DNA from: Nymphaea colorata
Taxonomy: Eukaryota; Streptophyta; Magnoliopsida; Nymphaeales; Nymphaeaceae
Length of the DNA stretch: 64,000 bases
Direction: 5' to 3'
Assembly (NCBI RefSeq): GCF_008831285.2
Contig: NC_045143.1
Location: 10,797,503-10,861,502, forward strand
Shown here: positions 51,666 to 60,985 of the stretch, one piece after another
How the letters are laid out: every line of letters starts with the position of its first letter
Numbering within the stretch: position 1 is the stretch's first letter
The notes under the pieces: model-generated
Database searches by the model: none
What the model was told of the DNA's origin: nothing
Seen by the model: the letters and a program-made list of their open reading frames with translations, nothing else
Position numbers and translations under genes: made by a program

Positions 51666-51965
51666 TCATGTTTCACCTTGTTCCTCAACTGCCATAAGAA
51701 CCATATGGTCATGTGGAAAGTTGTTTTCCATATGCCCCACCCACAGTTTCTTTCTAAATTTCCTTCTAAACCACCAAACGAGACATTGTTTAATGGTCAG
51801 TTGATGAGAAATCTTTTGATTGAATTTAGCTGCAATGAATTGCCATAATATTTTCGACTTCGGGCAGCCAAAAAACAAGTGGCTTTCATCCTCCTCATGG
51901 GTTTGGCATAGAACACACCTTGAGGCCAACTGCATTCCTAATTTTTTGAGTCTGTTTTCAGTCAT
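51666..51965 (-). pseudogene. LINE zf-RVT (zinc-binding RT) domain
   Basis: LKKLGMQLASRCVLCQTHEE followed by DESHLFFGCPKSKILWQFI shows the C-x2-C ... H-L-F-F-x-C motif of the zf-RVT domain of plant LINEs. The preceding in-element segment at 51996-52283 (WRPDTAIFTM, HIWEAIRLHKETEKWRHYIW) belongs to the same protein but is separated by a stop. Confidence 0.8.
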
Positions 51966-52397
51966 GGTTTTGCCTTGACATCTAATGTAGATTGTTCAAG
52001 TTGCCCTTGGTAATCCATGTTTAACCCAAATATAATGACGCCACTTTTCAGTTTCCTTATGCAGCCTGATGGCCTCCCAAATATGTTTCCGATTGGTTGG
52101 GCGAGAGTGTTGATTAGGCCAGACGAGTGTATTAGCCTGATTATCCACCATGGTGAATATCGCAGTATCAGGTCTCCATCTGTTCACTGTATCACGCAGC
52201 GCCTGATTAGGGCCATACATAACCTCTCTGACAGTGATTCTAGGATTGATAACCTCAAGCATTGGGTCATTAACATCAATCAACGCTGCTAGGGGCCTTC
52301 CTGCCCAACTGTCAATCCAAAATTTGGCTCTTTTGCCATCTTTAATTTGCCAACAAACTTTGTCCTTGATTTGCTTCCAAGATTTAACTATATCTTT

Positions 52398-54479
52398 TCA
52401 AATTATAGAACTTTTAATGAAAGACATAGCATGCCACAAACCATGTTCCTTGAGGTATTTCTTTCTTACATAAACTGCCCAAATGTCGTCGGTACTTAGT
52501 GCTCTGCAAGCTAGATAAGCAAGATTTGCTGTATTAGTGTCCTTGATCCTTCTCATGCCAACTCCTCCTTTGCTCTTCGGTAAGCAAAGTTGATCCCATT
52601 TAATCAAATGTGCTTTGTTTATGTTATTATTGCTACCCCAAAGGAAGTTAGCACACAGGCTTTCAACTTTTTGCATAAATTTGAGGGGCAGTTTATATAC
52701 CATGCCTATGTAAGAGGGAACAGTGGACAAGACATACTTGATTAAGCAAATTCTGTCTGCATAAGACAATAATTTGTTCTTCCAGCTGCCCAATTTCTGA
52801 ACAATTTTAAGCACCAATCCAAAGTATTGATTTTCTACCAACCGTTTGTTTTGAAGAGGTACCAAGATATTTGAGGGGGAGTTGCCCATCTTGCCACTCC
52901 ATAATTTGAGCAGCTTTGCTAAGTTCTATCGGGCTGGTGTTGATCCCGATGATAATGCTTTTGTCTTTGTTTACTTTGAGACCTGAGCAGTTTTTCAATT
53001 CTTGAAGGATTCCCTTGATAGTCTTCAATGACTTCATGTGATAGGCTGCGAACATGATCAAGTCATCAACATAAAACAGAAAATCAATGCCAAACCTGTC
53101 TTTACCTATAGTGGGCAGTTTAACTTGCTTATTGTTAATGACATGCTTCAGGCTTCTCGTGAACATCTCAGCAACAATGAGGAATAGGTACGGAGACAAA
53201 GGGTCACCATGTCTTAAACCCCTTTGAAGAAAAAACCAATTTCCTTCCTTACCATAACCAAAGTCATCACTTTTTGTATCCAAATGGGGTCAAAGCCCAA
53301 CACTTGCATGGCATTCTCCAAGAACTCCCAAGACACTCTATCGTAGGCTTTGTTGAAGTCAATTTTCAAACAAAGAGACTTGCTCTTCCTAGCTTCCATA
53401 GAGTGGATTAGTTCATGACCTAACAAAATACTGTCTTGGATGCACCTCCCTGCTAAGAAGGCATTTTGGTTAGCATCAATAATACAACATAATATAGGTC
53501 TCATTCTCCTAACCATGATTCGACTCAAGAATTTGGTGGTGCTATTGCAAAGCGAGATGGGCCTAAAATTCTCAATATTATGATCACCTGGAATCTTAGG
53601 AATGACAACGATATGTGTACGGTTGACCTTACGAACCAGCCTACCGTGAGCAAAAAAATCTCTAATATAAGATTGAATGTCTTCTTTAATAATATCCCAG
53701 TTTTGAATGTAGAACTTGTTTGGGAATCCATCAGGGCCAGGCGCAGAGTCAGGGTCTGCCCCCTTAATCGCCTAAATGATTTCCTCTTCAGAGATAGGGG
53801 CTAATAAGCTGACATTCTCTGCTGTAGTGACTGTTTTCCCTTCACGCATCTTGCAAGACAAACACCCTGTGTCATTGCCTCTACTTAGCAGATGGCTTAA
53901 GTGATCATGAAAGGCCTTGGAGATGTCTTCCTCCTCTTCAAGTTTTTGTCCATCCACTGTGATTGCATTAATTTTATTTCTACGTCTTTTGCTTTTGACT
54001 GACTCATGGAAAAACTTGGTATTGGCATCACCATCTTTGAGCCATTTAATTTTGCTTTTTTGTCTCCAATAGATCTCTTCCATTAGAATAATATGGCTCA
54101 GTTGCTCTCTGTACTCAGTTTCCTTTTGTATAGCATTCAGATTGCCATTCTCCACCTCAATTTTCACCCGCAACATGTCATTTTTTAGATGGTTAATCTT
54201 AGTTTCAAAGCCTCTCCCATACCTCTTTGCCCAAGAGGACACCATGGTTTGGACTAACTCAAGTTTCTTTAAAATCCTGATCAGTGGACAACCATGATCA
54301 GACTTACGCCAGTAGTCATTAATGATATTATGACACTCTATTTCTTCCATCCAAAAGTTATAGAATCTAAAGCAGGGCCTGCCACTAGCCCCAATTCTGC
54401 GATAATAAGCATTGAGAATAATCAGATTGTGGTCAGAGCAAGTGTGAGGGAGAATCATGAGGTCATTGCAGTTAAACAT
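52398..54479 (-). pseudogene. LINE reverse transcriptase, broken by stop and frameshifts
   Basis: N-terminal part: WRQKSKIKWLKDGDANTKFF. RT core: PGPDGFPNKFYIQNW, FRPISLCNSTTKFLSRIM, LCLKIDFNKAYDRVSWEFLE, QRGLRHGDPLSPYLF and the catalytic box FLFYVDDLIMFA (YVDD at 53073-53062), then SSPSKGGVGMRRI-type thumb sequence (LCLPKSKGGVGMRRIKD). Lesions seen: in-frame TAG at 53774-53772, frameshift near 53250 (between the EIGFFFKG and FFLQRGLRHGD frames), frameshift near 52860 (after LPLKYLG), stop at 52398. Confidence 0.92.
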
Positions 54480-55105
54480 GAGGTCGATCCAAGAAGGCGT
54501 GACAAACAGTGGTCAATCTTGCTCATAACATTGGCAAGGCCCATACGGTTGTTAGTCCAAGTATACTTGATGTCAGGGTTAGATATTTCTGTTAAGTTGC
54601 AGCTGATAAAATTTGCAAAGGCCATACAAGCCAACTGAGCAGGAGGGTTGCCAGATTTCTCAACAGCACCACTTACACCATTGAAATCTCCAAGACAGAC
54701 GAGAGGCTCCTCAAAGAACATGATAATTTGCTGCAGGTCAAGCAATTGCCACTTTCTACGCCTGAAATCAGTATCTAGATAAACACCAATTGCAGAAAAA
54801 TGTAGTCCAGTGGTCTTGTCATTGAAATTGCATGATATCCACATAGGAGACAAAGAGACGTGAACCAGATTAATGACATCATGATTCCAAATAACTAAAA
54901 TCCAAGCCCAGTCATCGTCATGAGATAAATTGGAAACAATACTATACATTGGAAGCATAAGTTGTAGTTTTCTAACACCTACAAGAGATAATTTATTATC
55001 AATTATGAAGAAAATTTCAAGGTTATACCTGGCAAGGGTGGATGGAAGTTCCCGATTAGACGCCCTACCTGCCAATCCCCTTATGTTCCAGCTACACACT
55101 TTCAT
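54455..55105 (-). pseudogene. LINE AP-endonuclease domain
   Basis: CSWNIRGL at the start, then PLVCLGDFNGV, FANFISCNLTEISN, YTWTNNR and SKIDHCLS. These are the Asn-, Asp/Asn- and His-containing motifs of APE-type endonucleases that open plant L1 ORF2. The frame shifts near 54500, where the downstream partner continues as MFNCNDLMILPHTCSDHNLI. Confidence 0.9.
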
Positions 55106-55499
55106 GATGGTTGGGTTCTACTACCCCCACAAGCAAGGTTTCCTTGCCCATCCCTTCACCATGTTGACTTCCATCACTGTTAGTTTGACCATCCCGCTTG
55201 GGTGCACCTCCTCCAGGGTTAATTGCCATGTCCTGGTCTGTGTCAATGACCACAAGTTTGGGCATCGCCTCATGTGGGGTGGCATTAACAGCCTTAAGCA
55301 TTTGCACATCTATTGCCATGCTGCCCTCATCCTCCTGCTCTTCTTGAAAACTCTTTTTAGAAACAAAGCCATCCACGTTGTTTTGAGTTCGCTTGTTAGT
55401 ACCTTCAGACCTCCTTTTCCTTGACTTTTTGGTCTCTGCAGCAAAAGCAAATATTGCTAAATGGCTTTCTCTCCACGCCAGCTCCTGCACTAATGGCAA
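55092..55499 (-). pseudogene. LINE ORF1 C-terminal remnant
   Basis: A 135-codon frame with basic KKSRKRRSEGTNKRTQ and acidic EEQEDEGS stretches, ending just after the endonuclease start codon (55105). That position is expected for ORF1 of an L1 element. The conserved zinc knuckle and RNA-binding parts are not visible, so the element appears 5'-truncated. Confidence 0.6.
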
Positions 55500-55560
55500 G
55501 TTTGGCTAATTTGTCACTGCCTTGTGTGTGATTTGATGTATAACCTTGGTTAGGTGAGTT

Positions 55561-56060
55561 ATGTGTGGGCAATTGCCCCCACGGGCCCAAAAAAAAACTT
55601 CTTATTTTTATATTGATATTTCTAAGTAATTTTTCTCATTTATTTATTAAATTATTAGTGCCTCTTAAAAATTTTAAATTATAATTAGTGCCCCTTGGCA
55701 AGCATTTTATGGCTCTAGCATTGGGTATATCTACATACGGCTGCGATATCTACGTATGTTACGTATTCAGACACAACCAATGTGCAACTTTGGCTATATC
55801 AACTCGTGATCGTGATATGGAGATGCCTACACTCTCCATTCTTGCAAGCTTTGAGTAGATAGATTGATGTTCTATTGGCAGTAGCGGAGCCGCAGTGTGG
55901 GCAGTTGCCAACACCTGATCCTAAATTTTCTTCTATTTTTACGTTAAGGTCTTCTAATATTTATTTTGTTATATATGTAAGTGTCCCTTCAAGTATAAAA
56001 ATATGTAAATTAGTGATCCTCCAAAAAAAAAGAATTCTAACTCCGGGAGTGTCTATTGGC
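55561..56060. repeat. Mixed short dispersed repeats
   Basis: 55568-55700 (GTGGGCAATTGCCCCCACGG ... AGTGCCCCTTGGCAAG) and 55882-56050 (GTAGCGGAGCCGCAGTGTGG, GCAGTTGCCAACACC) share the GTGGGCA(A/G)TTGCC word with 29370-29390 (GTGTGAGCAATTGCCAATAC). They look like pieces of one short family; boundaries not resolved. Confidence 0.4.
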
Positions 56061-56589
56061 AATAATAATTGTTAAAACTAGTATGTGCGCACTTGGTGCT
56101 TGTCCTTCTTTATCTTTTTTGGGAGGAAAATCTAATGAATTGTGATGTCCATTGCACCAATTTCATGTGATTGTACCCAGAAATTAACTTTTCACTTTTG
56201 AAGTTTGTATTCATACATACGTGGTCTTTATAATCCAAAACATGCAAATCGATTCATATATTTAGATCAGTGCTACCAGAATCGGGAAGTTTGAATCGGA
56301 TTGGTAGCAAACCGATTCAATTTGGTGGTGCCATGTGTCAACTATGATTTTTTTTAATATAGTAAAAGTTTTATTGGTTTAACTATTTTATAAAATTTTA
56401 AGGTTATTTTTTGCACAAAATAAATTTTTGTTTATATATTGTCAACCAATTTTCGGCCGATTCAGCGCTCTATCTATTTGGTTTTTAAACCGATTTATAA
56501 CCACTTATTTAGATGAAAAAATGAGATCTTATCCAAAACTTAAAGGATCTAAAGTTTCCTAGGCCTTTTGTCTTAAAATTAAACTTGGG
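56061..56589. other. Spacer, no gene recognised
   Basis: A/T-rich, nothing identified. Confidence 0.5.
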
Positions 56590-56835
56590 CAAGGGGCCAG
56601 AGTACTGGATCCTGGCCCGATCGGGTCTTAGCCTGGGCCCGAGAAAGCCAGCCCGGGTTGGCCCGATGGGCCCGATTCAGCATCAATAACAATTTTTTTA
56701 ATTTTTAATTTTTTATTTAATAATAATATATATTATTATTAAAAATATATTTTATATTCAATTTTTTATATTAAAAAATATTTTTTATTTTAATCAGGTT
56801 GGCTCTGGCCGGGCCGATGCCAGTTCTACTTAAAA
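56590..56835. repeat. Dispersed repeat family D, copy 2
   Basis: GC-rich arms (GGCCCGATCGGGTCTTAGCC, CCGGGTTGGCCCGATGGGCC and, on the far side, GGTTGGCTCTGGCCGGGCCG) flank an almost pure A/T core (56690-56795). Same architecture as 25960-26340. Confidence 0.6.
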
Positions 56836-57316
56836 CTCTAGTCGACACTTTTAAGTTACCTCATATTGGATCATGAAGATTGATATTATGTGATATCAGG
56901 ATCCTTCACTTGATCATTAGATTAAGGTCTAAATGCACACATGGTTCAAACTCCAACTAGCCCATGGAGATCTGGATCGGTATTATATTCAGCCTGGTTT
57001 AGATTTGAATCAAAACCAAACCAAATTCGATTCTTGCATCTACGCAATTTGCATTTTCCTATTGGATCGGTGTCAGAAAATATGTTTCAAATTCGAATGC
57101 AGCTCTACCATTCAGATCATATTCAAATCCGAACTCAAACTCAGAGGCAAGATTAGGCATCAGTATTTTGAGTGCAGATCTTAATCTAACATAATCATAT
57201 CTCTTTGCACCCTAATGCAAAACCACTAATATTCAAATAAGAGATAACATAACTGCATCCCACCTTGATCAAACGAAATGCAACTTTTGAAGAATCATTT
57301 GGTTTTTTTATAAACG
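56836..57316. other. Spacer, no gene recognised
   Basis: Two overlapping plus-strand frames (56933-57184 and 56941-57156) have no recognisable family. Confidence 0.45.
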
Positions 57317-57332
57317 AATGAATTGCCGCAAA

Positions 57333-57527
57333 AAGGCAGGTCTATAGTTCGATTCTCGTGGGTGCTATGTTCTTGTGTCTTAAGGCGGTAGGGCTTAGCA
57401 TCCAAGTTGAAGGGTGTTCTGTTCTATCACTGACACCGACGCAGCTAAGGACTGCGGAGGCAGGGGGAATGGGGGGGCCTTCGGGCTTCGCTTCGGGTGG
57501 TGGGATTGACCCTCTCGCTCACCCGAA
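57333..57527 (+). mobile_element. SINE, 5'-truncated, with perfect 16-bp target duplication
   Basis: A 195-bp insert between perfect 16-bp repeats AATGAATTGCCGCAAA (57317-57332 and 57528-57543). AGTTCGATTCTCG near 57347 fits a pol III B-box, only about 15 bp from the left boundary, so the A-box is missing. The GTGGGTGCTATGTTCTTGTG segment is shared with 13636-13890 (minus) and, in part, with the full SINE at 31469-31712. Confidence 0.8.
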
Positions 57528-57543
57528 AATGAATTGCCGCAAA

Positions 57544-58641
57544 GCAGTGTCATAAAGAGCATTGTTTTGTTCGGGAAAAAGAAACAAAGCAAAAATGACA
57601 CATTTTAAAAAAAAAAAAAACAAAACGAAACAAAAAAAAAGTGTTTTATTTACATTTCATTCCCATTTTTCTTGTTTTTTCATGTTTTATACAGTTTTTA
57701 TTTTCCAAATTTTTATTCTGACTTTTTAAAATTTGATGAGATTTTTTTGAGAAAAACAACTTCGTGATATTATCCTGAGAAAAACCTTGCTGTTTTATAC
57801 CTAAAAACTATTTCTGACAATTATATAAGGTGAGAGGCTTTAAAAAAAAAAAGAAAAAAAAAAAGAAAAAAAAAGAGAGTGAGGTAGCAAGTGCCAACCA
57901 TAGCTTCATTATAAAACACAAAAGCTAATAATAATGAGGGACAGTGAAAAGCTGTGGCAAAAGTGAGAGTCAAGTGCCCCCACCCCACACACCATGGGCC
58001 CATAATTATATATCAAAAGTAATCAAATGCAAGCCAACCTTTTCCCCTCACTTTTCACTTGATTCAAGGGTTCCATTTTGATGTACAAAGATTGTGGAAG
58101 CCTTTTGCTTTTATTTCTCATATGATTCCATCATCCCTTAAGTGGCAACTAAGCAATGTTCCCCTTAAAACCAGCTTAACCATGTGATTAAAGGAGAAAT
58201 GTTCTTAAAAGACTCAATCAGATCATGAATTATCACATCTTAAAGATGAAGTGGCTTATGCAAAAGGCTTTATGGACCTACTTGTGCATGTTGCAACATG
58301 GTGCTTTCTTGTTGGAAGGTAAAAAGTTCACACCTAGAGAGAGAGAGAGAGAGAGAGTATGTGTGTGTGTGTATGTTCTTTGTTAGAAAGTTGAAGGGAA
58401 GTGCCAAAAGATGCTTATTGGAAGCTTTACACTAATGGGCTGTTTAATTAAAGTCATGAGCTCTAGCATAAATCTCGCCGTTAGCTTAAAAACAAGACTT
58501 TTTACAAAAAAAGGAAAATTATTTTGCCAAAAGTTTTTCCTTATGCAAAGCTTCGGTCATAAATCAAAACCACTTTGTCAGTATTCCATGAATCTGCCAC
58601 AATCTTTTGGAATGATTTATGACATAATCACAAATAACATC
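57544..58641. other. Spacer with A-rich tracts, no gene recognised
   Basis: Poly-A tracts at 57607-57640 and 57840-57875, and a (GA)n(GT)n microsatellite at 58336-58374. No coding sequence recognised. Confidence 0.5.
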
Positions 58642-59520
58642 TTGAAGTTTTAAACGACGAGGTTTTTCTTGGGTATAATACGGTGAGCTTGAAAAAAAAG
58701 AGAAAAATAGAATCAAATTTTAAAATTTTAAAAAACTAAAAAATAAATAAATGAGAAACTAATAATACAAACTTCAAAAGATAGGTTTATTTGCAACAAA
58801 TAAAAAAAAAATTGTTTGGCATTAAAATAACTGAAAAAATGAAAAAACGTGAAAAAGGTGAAAAAACACGGAAAAAATGTGTTAAAAACACGTTTTTTTT
58901 CGTTTTTAACGTGTTTTTTTTAGTTTTAAATAGCCACTTAATTTATCAAGTTTTTTCGTATTTTTTCAAAAAAAAAAAAAACGTTTTCTTTTACTATGAT
59001 TCATGGATATCTAGTTCTAGTTCTAGTGTTTCATAAATCTACCCATCTTTTGGGTAGATTAATGAAAAATTCAGTCTGCCAAACAACCCCATAAAAGCAT
59101 TTAGAATTTCCCGAGTCATCAAATTCTATCATGACAAAAAGACTCAGTGATATCTTTAAGACATGAAAAAGAATTTCTATTTGTAAGGGCATAAATTTTG
59201 GAGAGAATTGGAAAAGTTGAGTTGTGTCACTACTTTTTTGTGATAGAGGCCTTGCTTTTAATGACAACTATTAAAATAGGGGCATGCCTTTATCATTGCT
59301 CCGATGTCAAACAGTTTTTTCAATTTTTTTAATGTCAAACGGTTTTATTTTTTATTTTTATTTGTTGCAAATCTACTTATCTTTTGATGTTTGTGTTATT
59401 AGTTTCTCATTTATTTTATTTTTCTCTCATTTTTAGTTTTTTAAAAATTTTAACATTTTACTGTTTTTTCTTTTTTTTCAAGCTTCCCTTATTATATCCA
59501 AGAAAAATAATTTCATTTAA
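58642..59520. mobile_element. Fold-back element made of two inverted family C copies
   Basis: Left arm (58642 to about 58850): AGTTTTAAACGACGAGGTTT, TTCTTGGGTATAATACGGTG, ATGAGAAACTAATAATACAA, TTTGCAACAAATAAAA. The right arm (about 59312-59520), read inverted, gives AGTTTTAAATGAAATTATTT, TTCTTGGATATAATAAGGGA, ATGAGAAACTAATAACACAA, TTTGCAACAAATAAAA. The arms are about 200 bp, separated by about 450 bp that contains a perfect small hairpin, AATCTACCC/GGGTAGATT (59036-59061). Non-coding. Confidence 0.7.
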
Positions 59521-60938
59521 AACTCAGAAATGTTATTTATGACTATGATTTGGACAACCATAAATATGAGGCTCAGTTTTTGGGACAAAAGATAGGTCGA
59601 AATGGCAAATTCCCTAAGGAAATGAACTTTTTAGACTCCAAATAGACCCAGAAATCATGTGATCTTGAGATGGGTTGTTGGTCTTCCTGACCCCATGAGA
59701 CTGGTTCTCCACAATAGGAAGCTTGGCTCCTATAGCCATTGATACCCCTAAAAGAACCCATGATTGGTTATTATGTGATCTCCAATGGTAGGTCTCATTG
59801 GGAATGATTTCATAGTGTCACTGTTTTTTGAGACATGACTAGTGGTGCTGAACTTACTCCAAAGAACCTGGCCTTGTGCGCGCCCATTAGGCCAAGTGGG
59901 TCCATGAAAAAAGTTGTGCAGATGCATCTATATTTTGTCAAGATCAATTAAACAGTACCTACCTAGCTCAACCAAATCAGAGTATTTTGTTGACAAAGTA
60001 ATGTATAATTTGCCTCTTGCATTCACTTGTCTCTGGTGGATCTTCATCCCTGCCCTTGATTTTCAGTATCTGACTGTTACAGTGGATTAACCAAGAAGTT
60101 TGGTGGTGTGAACTGTAGCAAATATGAAGAGGTGAACCCTAAACAGGATTAGTCCTTAGTTGGAATTATAGTTGGAACTCAGATATTGCAAGATTTTCAA
60201 AAAAACTCGCGATATTTACAAGAAAATCAAGTAAAACAAAAAAGGGAAACACCCAAGATTCTGAAAATCTCACAAATTTGTTATGATATTTTGTAATTTT
60301 GCCCAAGATTTTAATATTTTTAATCTTTTGAATTTTTAAAGGTTTTTTATGATTTTTAGTTTTAAAAAAATTATTAAGCTTTTCCTGAGATTTATCTAAG
60401 AATAACAAATTCATCAAAAATACCTAAGAAAAACCTCGCTGAGATGTTTTCATTTATGTGGCCTTCTTTAGGAGCCATTTTTAAAGTGTAGCTGCCATCT
60501 GACAATCTTGAAAAGATTTCAGATGTTATAAAAAAGAGAAAAGAAAGCTGATCAAGAGAGTAGAATAATTTTTCATGAAACTAAGCTGTTACATCACTTT
60601 TCAGATCACTTTTCAGATGAAAGAGACCAAGAGAAAAAAAAATTTAAAAATAAAAAATAAAACAATTAAAAGAGAACGGCTTTTTATGACATTAATGTTA
60701 TCCCTGATATTCTGGTGTTTCTGTCAGCTACTTTGAAAACCCAAATGATGCTACCTAAGATTGAAGCAATTTCTTGCCTTTAGCTGAACACTTTCATTGG
60801 GAAAAATAAATCACTGATTTATGTGTCTTCCTCAGCATGTTTAAATTTGATATGAGCATCCTGGTGTGTGAATATGTGTCGCACTTTAGCCTTTTCTAGA
60901 GATCAGAAGAAAGAAGACCAGCATAAATTCCCTGTATG
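59521..60938. other. Spacer upstream of the receptor-like kinase
   Basis: A/T-rich. 60170-60440 holds a further A/T-rich segment ending AGAAAAACCTCGCTGAGATG, resembling the family C terminus. No gene recognised. Confidence 0.45.
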
Positions 60939-60946
60939 TATATAAG
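60939..60946 (+). promoter_or_regulatory. TATA box of the receptor-like kinase gene
   Basis: TATATAAG, followed by a CT-rich initiator-like stretch (CTCTCTCTCTTCTTCAG) and then the ATG at 60986, only 40 bp downstream. This predicts a very short 5' UTR. Confidence 0.6.
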
Positions 60947-60985
60947 CTCTCTCTCTTCTTCAGTCTCTCTGTCGGAAGGACCAAG

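Larger units (their letters stand above)
50934..55560 (-). mobile_element. Degenerate L1-type LINE retrotransposon
   Basis: On the minus strand, from about 55560 down to a poly-A tail at 50949-50934 (a 16-T run on the plus strand). Order: ORF1 remnant (55499-55092), AP-type endonuclease (55105-54455), reverse transcriptase (54479-52398), linker (52283-51996), zinc-knuckle-like C-x2-C...H-x4-C region (51965-51666) and RNase H-like tail (51568-51209). This is the layout of plant L1 elements. The reading frame is broken by several frameshifts and stops, so the copy is dead. The 5' end is imprecise and may be truncated. No convincing target duplication found. Confidence 0.9.

Noticed and set aside
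50965..55477. AAATG(A/G)CTTTCTCTCCAC near both ends of the LINE as its target duplication
   Set aside because: Both copies lie inside the element (one upstream of the poly-A tail, one within the ORF1 remnant), so they cannot be target-site repeats.
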